Positions 18,996 to 27,142 of a DNA stretch of 64,000 bases are shown in pieces. Below the pieces are notes generated by a model. It had not been told where the DNA came from, did not search any database, and worked only from the letters and a program-made list of their open reading frames with translations. This stretch comes from Thalassobaculum sp965228445 (GTDB taxonomy: Bacteria > Pseudomonadota > Alphaproteobacteria > Thalassobaculales > Thalassobaculaceae): the NCBI GenBank assembly GCA_965228445.1, contig OZ245813.1, positions 3,906,001 through 3,970,000 on the forward strand, read 5' to 3'. Position 1 is the stretch's first letter; each line of letters opens with the position of its first letter. Position numbers and translations under genes: made by a program.

Positions 18996-20021
18996 TCAGT
19001 TCTGCACGAGGCCGAGCTGCCGCAGGTAGGTCATGTGGCTCTCGACCAGGGCCTTCGCCTCGTCGGTGGTCGCGAAGTCGACCCACGCGGCCTGGGCGGC
19101 GTTGCGGAACTTCTGCAGCTCCTCTTCCGACCAGGCGTGCAGGGTGACGCCCTTGGAGGTCAGGTCGGCGGCAGCCTCCGCGTTCTTCTTCTCGAAGGTC
19201 AGTGCGGTGCGAAGGGCCAGGGCCTCCATCGCCACCGACATGATGCGGCGGTGACCTTCCGGCATGGCGTCCCACTTCGCCTTGTTGCAGGCCAGGTGGT
19301 CGGACGGCATGGAGTGGAAGCCCGGATAGTTGGCGTGCTTCACCAGATCGTACAGGCCGAGCGACTGGTTGTTGGCCAGACCGGAGGCGTCGGCGCCGTC
19401 GATGATGCCGGACTCAAGCGCGGTGAAGATCTCGGTGAAGTCCATCACGATCGGCTTGGCGCCGAGATTCTCGAAGATCTTCGTCTCCATGCCCGGGGGC
19501 GAGCGGAACTTGAAGTCCTTCAGGTCGGCGGCGTTGCGGATCGGCTTGGACGAGGCCAGGGATTCCTGACCGTAGACCCACCAGCCGACGAGCTGCATGT
19601 CGAACTTGTTGTAGAGCTTCTGGGCCGCGTCCAGACCGCCGCCGTAATACAGCCAGGAGAGCTGCTGATACGGGGTGGAGTAGCCGCCCATGATGTCGCC
19701 GACGAACTGGAAGGCCGGGTTCTTGCCGGTCTGGTAGGCGCCGCCGGTCATGTCGCAGTCGAGAATTCCCGTGGCCGCCGCGTCGAAGGTCTCGACCGAC
19801 TTCACGACCGAGGACGAGTAGAACATCTCGATCTGGATCTCGCCGTTCGACATGGTCTGAACGTTGTCGACGTATTCGGCGGCGAGCTTGCCGGACACGG
19901 TCTCCGGCGCGTAGTGGGTCTGGATCCGCAGGCTCGTGGTCTGGGCCATGGCGGCGGTGCTCAGGCCCGCGGCCAGCAGGGCCGCGGACACGGCGGGTGC
20001 AAGCTTTCCAATCATTCTCAT
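18996..20021 (-). CDS. dctP: TRAP transporter substrate-binding protein DctP, copy 2
   Basis: This is a 341-residue near-duplicate of the downstream dctP, with the same signal peptide and the same KFRSPPGMETKIFENLGAKP ligand segment. Substitutions are scattered and mostly conservative, with a few changes around the hinge (for example FKDW to LKDF). I chose the ATG at 20019-20021 by analogy with copy 1 and for its GGAGGACGTG ribosome site; a GTG lies one codon earlier. It has its own upstream region resembling that of copy 1 and a hairpin downstream, so it may be transcribed separately and share the DctQM permease. Confidence 0.92.
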   Translation of the reverse strand: MRMIGKLAPAVSAALLAAGLSTAAMAQTTSLRIQTHYAPETVSGKLAAEYVDNVQTMSNGEIQIEMFYSSSVVKSVETFDAAATGILDCDMTGGAYQTGKNPAFQFVGDIMGGYSTPYQQLSWLYYGGGLDAAQKLYNKFDMQLVGWWVYGQESLASSKPIRNAADLKDFKFRSPPGMETKIFENLGAKPIVMDFTEIFTALESGIIDGADASGLANNQSLGLYDLVKHANYPGFHSMPSDHLACNKAKWDAMPEGHRRIMSVAMEALALRTALTFEKKNAEAAADLTSKGVTLHAWSEEELQKFRNAAQAAWVDFATTDEAKALVESHMTYLRQLGLVQN

Positions 20022-20089
20022 CACGTCCTCCCTATGGGCTGCCGGATGTCCGGCTTCTTGATCCCGCCTTGTCAGGCAGGATTTGTTTC

Positions 20090-20184
20090 ATCGGCGAGCT
20101 TACCTGCATTGGTTTTCAAACGGTGCAGAATAACGTCTCGCCCGACCTGGATGCGACTTTGTCGGGACCGTTCGGGAAGGTCAA
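20090..20184 (-). promoter_or_regulatory. Conserved upstream block of dctP copy 2
   Basis: The same ordered short blocks as upstream of copy 1 occur here: TACCTGCATTGGTTTTC (20101-20117), GCAGAATAAC (20125-20134) and AAGGTCAA (20177-20184). The duplication therefore included the control region. Confidence 0.5.
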
Positions 20185-20314
20185 GTGATTGGGTGGTTGT
20201 ATGACTAATTGGAGGAGTGTGCCGACCTGAAAGCCCTGTTTTGGGCGGCGGTGTCGGGCGACCGAGGCCACCGACGCGCAGACCCGCCCGGGCCGTGGGT
20301 ATGATGAATCGGGA

Positions 20315-20333
20315 TGTGATCCGTAAGATCACA
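20315..20333. promoter_or_regulatory. Perfect 19-bp palindrome, candidate operator
   Basis: TGTGATC (20315-20321), CGTAA, GATCACA (20327-20333) is a perfect 7-bp inverted repeat with a 5-base spacer. It lies in the 414-base gap (20022-20435) between nrdJ and dctP copy 2, about 290 bases upstream of dctP. It could be a repressor site, for example of a GntR-type regulator, or a weak hairpin. No regulator gene is adjacent. Confidence 0.35.
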
Positions 20334-20380
20334 CCTTGCGGAGATTGATCGTATATGTGCTGCCGCCGCTGCGCCTCCGC

Positions 20381-20403
20381 GCCCGCGAGACGCGCTCGCG
20401 GGC
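20381..20403 (-). terminator. Hairpin after nrdJ
   Basis: GCCCGCGAG (20381-20389) pairs perfectly with CTCGCGGGC (20395-20403) around a 5-base loop. It lies 33 bases beyond the nrdJ stop codon. It is a very stable GC stem but lacks a T run. Confidence 0.5.
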
Positions 20404-20435
20404 GGCTGCCGGAGGGGGCTTTTAGGCGCGGCGGG

Positions 20436-22712
20436 TCAGCCGCACTTGGAGTAGCCGCAGGCGGTGCAGAGGTCGCAGCCTTCCTGCTTTACCAGAGCGA
20501 CCGAGCCGCAGCTCGGGCACTGTGCCGGGGCGCCGCCGATATTGATCACCTGCTTGACCACCTGCGGGGCCGCGTCCTCGCTGTCCGGCGCCTTCAGGAA
20601 GCGGATCGCCAGCATGTGCTCCTCGATCACGTCGCCGATCGCCGCCAGCAGCGAGGGCACGTAGCGACCCTTCACCCACTGCCCGCCGCGCGGATCGAAC
20701 ACCGCCTTCAACTCGTCGACCACGAAGCTGACGTCGCCGCCGCGCCGGAAAACCGCGCTGATCATGCGGGTCAGGGCGACGGTCCAGGCGAAATGCTCCA
20801 TGTTCTTGGAGTTGATGAAGACCTCGAACGGGCGGCGGCGGCCGTCCTGCTCGATGTCGTTCACGGTGATGTAGATCGCGTGGTCGCTGTCGGCCCATTT
20901 GATCTTGTAGGTCGCTCCCGGCAGCGTCGTCGGCCGGTCCAGCGGCTGCATCAGATGCACGATCTCGTGCGCCTCGCCGGTGGCGGCGGCCGGGGCCGGC
21001 TGCTCCGGTTCCTCGCGCTTGGTGGCGAGCACCGACCCGGTCACCTGGTTCGGCCGGTAGGTCGTGCAGCCCTTACAGCCGGTGCGGTAGGCCTCGCGAT
21101 AGACGTCCTTGAACGTCTCGAAGGCGATGTCCTCCGGCACGTTGATCGTCTTGGAGATCGAGCTGTCGACGTATTTCTGCACGGCCGCCTGCATGACCAC
21201 GTGGTCGTGCGGGGTTAGGCTCTGGGCATCGACGAAGGCGTCGGTCAACTCGGCCGTCTCACCCTTCAGGCGGCGGTACAGGCGGTAGGCGAAGTCGCTG
21301 ACCTCCTCGACCTTCTTGGAGCCGTCCGGCATGAGCACGGTGCGGTCGTAGGTGAAGCTGAACACCGGCTCCAGCCCGCTCGACACGTTGTCTGCCAGCA
21401 GGGAGATCGTGCCGGTCGGCGCGATGGAGGTGACCAGGGCGTTGCGGATGCCGTGCTCGGCGATCCCTGCCTTCAGGTCGTCGTCCAGCTCGGCGATGCT
21501 CTCGCCCGCCAGATAGGCGTCGCGGTCGAATAGCGGGAACGCGCCCTTCTCGGCGGCGAGATCGATCGAGGCCTGGTAGGCGTGGCGGCGCACCGCGTCC
21601 ATCCACTTCTCGACCATGGCCACCGCTTCCGGCGAGCCATAGCGCAGGCCGCACATGATCAGCGCATCGGCCAGCCCGGTGACGCCGAGCCCGATCCGCC
21701 GCTTGGCCAGTGCCTCGCTGCGCTGCTGCTCCAGCGGGAACAGCGAGACGTCCACGACGTTGTCCATCATCCGCACGGCCAGCGGCACCGCCTCGGCCAG
21801 CGCGTCCTCGTCCAGGCTGGCATCCGGCTCGAACGGGTGGCGCACGAAGGTGGCGAGGTTCATCGAACCGAGCAGGCAGGCGCCATAGGGCGGCAGCGGC
21901 TGCTCGCCGCAGGGATTGGTCGCGGCGATGGTCTCGCAGTAGTGCAGGTTGTTCCGCCGGTTGATCCGGTCGATGAAGATCACCCCCGGCTCCGCCACGT
22001 CGTAGGTGGCGGTCATGATCCGGTCCCACAGGTCGCGGGCGCGGATCGTGCGGTAGACGGTGCCGTCGAATTTCAGATCCCAGTCGCCGTCAACCTCCAC
22101 CGCCTCCATGAAGGCATCGGTGACCAGAACCGACAGGTTGAACATGCGCAGCCGGACCGGGTCGCGCTTCACCTCCACGAAGGACTCGATGTCGGGGTGG
22201 TCGCAGCGCAGGGTCGCCATCATCGCGCCGCGGCGCGAGCCGGCACTCATGATGGTCCGGCACATGGCGTCCCAGACGTCCATGAAGGACAGCGGACCCG
22301 ACGCGTCGGCGCCCACGCCCTTCACCGGCGCGCCCTTCGGTCGGATGGTGGAGAAGTCGTAGCCGATGCCGCCGCCCTGCTGCATGGTCAGCGCCGCTTC
22401 CTTCAGCGCGTCGAAGATGCCGCCCATGCTATCGGGCACGGTGCCCATGACGAAGCAGTTGAACAGGGTCACCTGTCGCCCGGTCCCCGCACCGGCGACG
22501 ATGCGGCCCGCCGGCAGAAACCGGAACCCCTCCAGAACCTGGCGGAAGCGCGCTGCCCACTGGGCGCGCTCGCGCGGCTTCTCCGCCTGCGCCAGGGCGG
22601 TCGCCACCCGCGTCCAGGTGTCCTCCATCGTCGCATCGACGGCGGATCCGCCTTGTTTCAGGCGGTACTTCATGTCCCAGATCTGCGTACTGATGGGCGC
22701 GAGATCGTTCAT
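20436..22712 (-). CDS. nrdJ: B12-dependent (class II) ribonucleotide reductase
   Basis: This cytoplasmic enzyme reduces ribonucleotides to deoxyribonucleotides with adenosylcobalamin and needs no oxygen. Visible features include SSQIWDMKYRL-like ISTQIWDMKYRLKQGG at the start, QQGGGIGYDFSTIRPKG, SAGSRRGAMMATL, the active-site region NPCGEQPLPPYGACLLGSMN and a C-terminal zinc-ribbon-like CPSCGS...CTACGYSKCG. The length is about 758 residues from the ATG at 22712. Upstream in-frame ATGs (22724, 22751, 22790) exist, but similarity to relatives starts near MNDLAPI. Cobaltochelatase genes cobS and cobT lie nearby, consistent with B12 supply. Two possible NrdR boxes precede the gene. Confidence 0.92.
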   Translation of the reverse strand: MNDLAPISTQIWDMKYRLKQGGSAVDATMEDTWTRVATALAQAEKPRERAQWAARFRQVLEGFRFLPAGRIVAGAGTGRQVTLFNCFVMGTVPDSMGGIFDALKEAALTMQQGGGIGYDFSTIRPKGAPVKGVGADASGPLSFMDVWDAMCRTIMSAGSRRGAMMATLRCDHPDIESFVEVKRDPVRLRMFNLSVLVTDAFMEAVEVDGDWDLKFDGTVYRTIRARDLWDRIMTATYDVAEPGVIFIDRINRRNNLHYCETIAATNPCGEQPLPPYGACLLGSMNLATFVRHPFEPDASLDEDALAEAVPLAVRMMDNVVDVSLFPLEQQRSEALAKRRIGLGVTGLADALIMCGLRYGSPEAVAMVEKWMDAVRRHAYQASIDLAAEKGAFPLFDRDAYLAGESIAELDDDLKAGIAEHGIRNALVTSIAPTGTISLLADNVSSGLEPVFSFTYDRTVLMPDGSKKVEEVSDFAYRLYRRLKGETAELTDAFVDAQSLTPHDHVVMQAAVQKYVDSSISKTINVPEDIAFETFKDVYREAYRTGCKGCTTYRPNQVTGSVLATKREEPEQPAPAAATGEAHEIVHLMQPLDRPTTLPGATYKIKWADSDHAIYITVNDIEQDGRRRPFEVFINSKNMEHFAWTVALTRMISAVFRRGGDVSFVVDELKAVFDPRGGQWVKGRYVPSLLAAIGDVIEEHMLAIRFLKAPDSEDAAPQVVKQVINIGGAPAQCPSCGSVALVKQEGCDLCTACGYSKCG

Positions 22713-22715
22713 AGA

Positions 22716-22763
22716 ATCCAACATATAGTGGTTCAGGAGTTTACTTCTCATTCTATATCGACA
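22716..22763 (-). promoter_or_regulatory. Candidate pair of NrdR boxes upstream of nrdJ
   Basis: On the minus strand CCACTATATGTTGGAT (22716-22731) matches the NrdR box ACACWATATATWGTGT at 12 of 16 positions. TGTCGATATAGAATGA (22748-22763) matches at 9 of 16. Their centres are 32 bp apart, the three-helical-turn spacing typical of NrdR box pairs. The proximal box is strong, the distal one weak. Confidence 0.45.
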
Positions 22764-22902
22764 CCGTCCGGCAGACAAGAAATGCGGCATCCGTACCGGT
22801 CGGCCCGGCGCCGTGTTATGCCGATTTTAAGAATTGGGCGCGTAGCACAGTTTCTTAAAGAAGAAAGCAAGGGAGAGGCCGCTACGCGGCCGGGAAACTC
22901 AC

Positions 22903-24690
22903 GTGGCACGGGAACCAGGCAAGGCAGACACGGCCCGCCGGGAGAAGGGCGACGGCAGCGACCGCCGGTGGAGCGAGAGCGTCTCCCGGGGCGCGTTCGT
23001 GCTCGTCCTCCTGCTCACGGTCTCCGGTGTCGCCTCGTCGGTGCTCGGTGCGCTGCGCCTGGCCGAGTACAGCCACCGCAACTGGCTGGAAAGCGGACGG
23101 ATCGAGGCGCTGGAACTGTCGACCACCGTCGACGGCGCCCTGCTGCAGCTCGAGGCCCAGCTCCGGGCGCTGGCCACCCTGTTCTACAGTTCCGACTATG
23201 TCGAGTTCCGCGAGCTGGCCAATGCGGAAGCGAACCTGCCCTCCGAGGGCCTGAGCGTCACCCTGTCCGGCCTGGCCTTCGCCACCATCCTCGACGACAG
23301 CGAGCGGGACTCCTACGAGGATCTGCTCGGCGCCTCGTTCAGCGTGCCGGGGGATCCGGACACCCTGTCGCCGCCCTCGGCCAGTCACTTTCCGGTGATC
23401 CTGCCCAGCGTCGGCCATCCGCAATTCCACCGCGGCGCGGACCTGGCGGCGATCGCCTCGCTGCGCAGCATGGCGCTATCGGCAGCCCGGCTGGACCGGA
23501 CCGTGGTGATGAGCCCGACCTTCGAGATCGACGGCGATCGGCTGCTTGCCTTCGCCGTCTCCGCGCCGAACGGCGGGACACCGGGCATTCTGCTGGGCTT
23601 CCTCCATCTCGACGACCTGTTCGAACGGATGGTCCGCTGGGAGCTGCCGGGTCTCTCGATGCGGCTGCTCGAATACCCGGGGAGCTGGGAGCTCGACGAC
23701 CTGCCGCAGACCGTCCGCGGCGTGGCCGAACCGCCGAACGAGGCGGTCCTCACCTTCGATCACCGCTTCACCCACGGCGAAGCCCGCTGGAACATGCAGT
23801 GGAGCCTCCTGCCGAGCTTCCAGGGCGGGGTGGATACCATCCCGGCGCTGATGCTGGGCGTCGGCGGCTCGATGCTGAGCCTGCTCGTCGGCTTCGCGCT
23901 CTGCCTGCTGATCTACCAGAACGCCCTGATCCGGCGCCGGGTGGAGGAGCGCACCGCGGAGCTGAGCGACGCGCTGGACCGAGCCGAGGCCGGCAACCGC
24001 GCGAAGACCAACTTCCTGGCGGTGATCGGCCATGAGCTGCGCACGCCGCTCAACGCGGTGATCGGCTTCTCCGACCTGCTGGAGAGCCAGCAGCCGACGG
24101 ATACCGCCCGCAGCTATGTCCGCTTCGTCCAGGGCGGCGGCCGGCATCTGCTGCGGCTGGTCAACGCCCTGCTGGAGGTCGCCCAAGCCGAGACCGGCGA
24201 GTTGACGCTCGAGGAATCCGAGATCGACGTGAAGGAGATGCTGGAGGAGGCCGTACGATCGGCCCATGCGGCGGTGATGGTGCCCGGCATCGGGATCAGC
24301 TTCGAGCTGGCGGAGGGCCTGCCGCCGGTGCGCGGCGATCGCGAGCGGCTGATGCTGGTGGTCGTCAATCTCGTGCTCAACGCGATCCGCGCCGCGGGCG
24401 AGAGCGGCATCGTCTCGGTCGCCGCCGAGCGTGATCCGGAACACGGTGGTGTCCGGATCCGGGTCTCGGATTCCGGCTCGGGCATGACCGACAGGCAGGT
24501 CCGGGCCTCGCTGCGGCTGTTCGAGCAGGTCGAGAACCCGATGAGCCGAAGCCAGGAGGGGCTCGGCATCGGTCTGCCGCTCTGCCGACATCTGGTTCAT
24601 CTGCATGACGGCAGCCTGGAGATCGAGACCAGACCGGGGCAGGGCACGACGGTGACGGTCGATCTGCCGGCCCACCGCAGCGTGACCTGA
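22903..24690 (+). CDS. CHASE-domain sensor histidine kinase
   Basis: This is a 595-residue inner-membrane kinase. A membrane segment at about residues 30-50 is followed by a periplasmic CHASE-type sensor (about 60-300) and a second membrane segment at about 310-335 (LGVGGSMLSLLVGFALCLLIY). Then come a short coiled coil, a HisKA domain (VIGHELRTPLNAVIGFSDLL) and an HATPase_c domain (VVNLVLNAIRAA, DSGSGMTDRQV, GLGIGLPLC). The GTG start at 22903 has GGGAAA upstream. No response regulator is adjacent, so it is an orphan kinase with unknown ligand. It is divergent from nrdJ. Confidence 0.9.
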   Translation: MAREPGKADTARREKGDGSDRRWSESVSRGAFVLVLLLTVSGVASSVLGALRLAEYSHRNWLESGRIEALELSTTVDGALLQLEAQLRALATLFYSSDYVEFRELANAEANLPSEGLSVTLSGLAFATILDDSERDSYEDLLGASFSVPGDPDTLSPPSASHFPVILPSVGHPQFHRGADLAAIASLRSMALSAARLDRTVVMSPTFEIDGDRLLAFAVSAPNGGTPGILLGFLHLDDLFERMVRWELPGLSMRLLEYPGSWELDDLPQTVRGVAEPPNEAVLTFDHRFTHGEARWNMQWSLLPSFQGGVDTIPALMLGVGGSMLSLLVGFALCLLIYQNALIRRRVEERTAELSDALDRAEAGNRAKTNFLAVIGHELRTPLNAVIGFSDLLESQQPTDTARSYVRFVQGGGRHLLRLVNALLEVAQAETGELTLEESEIDVKEMLEEAVRSAHAAVMVPGIGISFELAEGLPPVRGDRERLMLVVVNLVLNAIRAAGESGIVSVAAERDPEHGGVRIRVSDSGSGMTDRQVRASLRLFEQVENPMSRSQEGLGIGLPLCRHLVHLHDGSLEIETRPGQGTTVTVDLPAHRSVT

Positions 24691-24703
24691 CGGGCGGGCG
24701 GTC

Positions 24704-25372
24704 TCAGATCGCCACGGCCATGAACCATCCCGCGACCGTGACCCGGGCCGAGGCGAACAGGTACTTGGAGTACTCGTTGGCCAGCAGCGCCAGGGTGCCC
24801 GGATAGCGGTACCAGCGGTCCAGGCGGACATCCGGCGGGATCACCGGATGGGGGGTGATGCGGACCGACGGCATGGCATGGGCGAATTCGAGCATGGCCC
24901 GCGGCATGTGGTAGTTCGACGTCACCAGCAGCATCGACTCCCGGTCGCCGACCGACATCCAGATCTCGGTCTCGCGGGCATTGCCGATGGTGTCGCTGGC
25001 GCCGTGTCCGAGCACCAGGCAGCAGTCGATCAGCTTGTCGGGCAGGCGGGTGTCGCCGTCGTCGAGCAGGGAGCGGATGCCCTTGCCGTCCACCCGTTCG
25101 TCGACGCCGCTGACGAACAGGACCGGGGCGGCCCCGGCCTCGAGCAGCACCACGCCTTCATCGACCCGCCGGCTGCCGCCGGTCAGCACGACGATGGCAT
25201 CAGCCTTCTGCGGATCGGTCGCGGCGGCGCGGGGCAGGGTGTCGACGAAGCCGACCAGGCCGAAGGTCCAGACACCGGCCAGGGCGAGGACCGCCAGCAG
25301 GGCCAGCCAGCCCAGCCCTCCCATGCGTCTTTCCTGCGCACGGGCGCTGCGAAAACGATTGCGTCGTGCCAT
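24704..25372 (-). CDS. YdcF-like (DUF218) membrane protein
   Basis: This protein of about 222 residues has one N-terminal membrane anchor (LGWLALLAVLALAGVWTFGLV) and a DUF218 domain: ADAIVVLTGGSRRVDEGV, PVLFVSGV, ASDTIGNARETEIWM and LLVTSNYHMPRAMLEF. Family members are linked to envelope biogenesis. The ATG at 25370-25372 lies one base after the ftsX stop codon, with AGGAT upstream inside ftsX, so it is translationally coupled to ftsEX. The upstream in-frame extension to 25627 overlaps ftsX and is not credible. Confidence 0.85.
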   Translation of the reverse strand: MARRNRFRSARAQERRMGGLGWLALLAVLALAGVWTFGLVGFVDTLPRAAATDPQKADAIVVLTGGSRRVDEGVVLLEAGAAPVLFVSGVDERVDGKGIRSLLDDGDTRLPDKLIDCCLVLGHGASDTIGNARETEIWMSVGDRESMLLVTSNYHMPRAMLEFAHAMPSVRITPHPVIPPDVRLDRWYRYPGTLALLANEYSKYLFASARVTVAGWFMAVAI

Positions 25373-25373
25373 T

Positions 25374-26270
25374 TCAGGCCATCCTGGCGAGGGCTGTCTG
25401 AACCGACACCCGCGCCGTCGCCATGGCGATCGCTGCGGTGACGGGGGGAAGAAGGATGAGAGCGAGCCATTCCGCCCAGCCGATCCGGACCAGCGCGGTG
25501 ATGCTGGAGACGCCGATTTCGGCCGGGTCCGCCGACCACTGGCCGACGCCGATCTGCAGTCCGATGATGCTCGCCACGGCCAGGATCGCGCCGACGATGC
25601 CGCCATACAGCGCCAGGCGTCCGGCATGCCACTGGAACTGGCGGGCGATGTAGCGGTCGGGCGCGCCGATCAGGTTCAGGATCTCGATCTCCTCGCGATG
25701 CACCGACAGGCCGGTGCGCACGGCGAAGATCACCGCCAGGACGGCGGCGAGCAGCACGACCACGAGAATGCAGCTCCCGGCGATCGCCACCGAATTGCCC
25801 AGCGCCCGGGCTTCCGCCAGCCAGCGGCCGTGGTCGTCCAGGGTGGTGCCGGGGGCGGCGTTGTCCAGCCGGGTGGCGAGGCTCGCCAGATCGACCTCCT
25901 GGCCGCGGTCCAGCCGCAGGTCCACCAGCAGCGGCAGCGGCAGGGTCTCCGCCAGCTCGGCGCCGAGCCAGGGGGCCAGAAGGGCGGCCGACTGCGTCGG
26001 CGGCATCGGCTCGACCGAGGCGATGCCGGGGGTCACCCCGAGCAGGCGCAGGACGGAATCCAGCCGCTCCTGCTGGCTGAGCCCCTCGACCGGCGGGATC
26101 TGCACGGTGGCCGCACCGGACAGCCGCTCGTCCCAGTCGGCGACGAAGCCGCGCGCGGCGAGCGCGCCGACGGTCGCCAGCGCCGCCAGATAGACCATCA
26201 CGGCCAGCAGGCCGGGCAGGAACCGGGTGGAGGAATCCCGGCCGAGCGCGAGGTCGGAATGCCCGATCAT
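25374..26270 (-). CDS. ftsX: Cell division protein FtsX
   Basis: This 298-residue integral membrane protein has four predicted helices: an N-terminal one (LAVMVYLAALATVGALAARGFV), then a large periplasmic loop and three C-terminal helices. FtsEX is an ABC-type complex at the division site that, in characterised bacteria, activates peptidoglycan hydrolases through the periplasmic FtsX loop. The motif HREEIEILNLIGAPDRYIAR is typical of FtsX. Its start overlaps the ftsE stop by 4 bases (ATGA). Confidence 0.9.
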   Translation of the reverse strand: MIGHSDLALGRDSSTRFLPGLLAVMVYLAALATVGALAARGFVADWDERLSGAATVQIPPVEGLSQQERLDSVLRLLGVTPGIASVEPMPPTQSAALLAPWLGAELAETLPLPLLVDLRLDRGQEVDLASLATRLDNAAPGTTLDDHGRWLAEARALGNSVAIAGSCILVVVLLAAVLAVIFAVRTGLSVHREEIEILNLIGAPDRYIARQFQWHAGRLALYGGIVGAILAVASIIGLQIGVGQWSADPAEIGVSSITALVRIGWAEWLALILLPPVTAAIAMATARVSVQTALARMA

Positions 26271-27016
26271 AGCGGATCGGCCGATGGCGGTCGGGGGGAA
26301 GACGCACCCGCCGGTCCGGCCGCCGCACGGGGCGGCGGACGGCGCAGCAGGCTGGACGGGGCGCGCCGGGTGATCCGCGCGTCCTCCAGGTGCAGGCGGG
26401 GATGGTCGAACCGGTCGACCAGGCTCTCGTTATGGGTGGCGATGATCACCGTCGTGCCCATCTTGTGCAGCTCTTCGAACAGGTAGAGCAGGCGCACGGC
26501 GATCCGGTCGTCCACGTTCCCGGTCGGCTCGTCGGCGAGCAGCAGGGACGGCCGGCCGATCACCGCGCGGGCGATGGCGATGCGCTGCTGCTGGCCGCCG
26601 GACAGGGTGGCGGGCAGGGCGTCCAGATGGCCCGACAGCCCGACCCAGGCCAGCAGCTCCGGCACATGCTCGCGGATCAGCGCCTCCCGCGTCCCGGCGA
26701 TGCGCAGGGGCAGGGCGACGTTGTCGAGGGCGGAGAGGTGCGGCAGCAGCCGGAAATCCTGGAACACCACGCCGATGCGGCGGCGGAAGGCCGGGCGTTC
26801 CTTGCGGGTCACCTTGGCGATGTCGCGGCCAAACATGCTGACCTGGCCGGAGATCGGCCGGGTCGCCAGGTACATCAGCCGCAGCAGGGTCGACTTGCCG
26901 GCCCCGCTGGCGCCGGTCAGGAAGTGGAAGGACCCCGGCTCCAGGTCGAAGGACACGTCGCGCAGGATGACGGGACCCCCGTCATAGCGCATGAAGACGT
27001 TCTCGAAGCGAACCAC
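26267..27016 (-). CDS. ftsE: Cell division ATP-binding protein FtsE
   Basis: This 249-residue ABC ATPase has a Walker A motif GASGAGKSTLL, a Q-loop in VVFQDFRLLPHLSALDNVALPL, the signature LSGGQQQRIAIARAV, a Walker B motif LLLADEPTGNVD and an H-loop ATHNESLVD. The last 40 or so residues form a proline/arginine-rich tail not usual in FtsE. The start is a GTG at 27016 with GAGGG upstream. It forms an operon with ftsX and the ydcF-like gene. Confidence 0.93.
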   Translation of the reverse strand: MVRFENVFMRYDGGPVILRDVSFDLEPGSFHFLTGASGAGKSTLLRLMYLATRPISGQVSMFGRDIAKVTRKERPAFRRRIGVVFQDFRLLPHLSALDNVALPLRIAGTREALIREHVPELLAWVGLSGHLDALPATLSGGQQQRIAIARAVIGRPSLLLADEPTGNVDDRIAVRLLYLFEELHKMGTTVIIATHNESLVDRFDHPRLHLEDARITRRAPSSLLRRPPPRAAAGPAGASSPRPPSADPL

Positions 27017-27077
27017 CGCGTCCCTCTGTCACCCGACAGTCTGAAAGAGCGGGGAGTGTGACCCAAGGCCGTGGCGA

Positions 27078-27120
27078 AAGAAAGGCGTTGCCAAGGTCTT
27101 ATCCGACCCCGGCAACGCCT
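27078..27120 (-). terminator. Rho-independent terminator of cobT
   Basis: On the minus strand AGGCGTTGCC (complement of 27111-27120) pairs perfectly with GGCAACGCCT (complement of 27083-27092) across an 18-base loop and is followed by TTCTTTCG. It starts 22 bases after the cobT stop codon. Confidence 0.7.
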
Positions 27121-27142
27121 GACTTGTGCCCGGTCCTGCCGG

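Noticed and set aside
20315..20333. CRP site (TGTGA...TCACA)
   Set aside because: The half sites are separated by 9 bases, not the 6 of a CRP box.
22713..22902. Cobalamin riboswitch upstream of nrdJ
   Set aside because: The region is under 200 bases and shows no B12-box-like conserved element.
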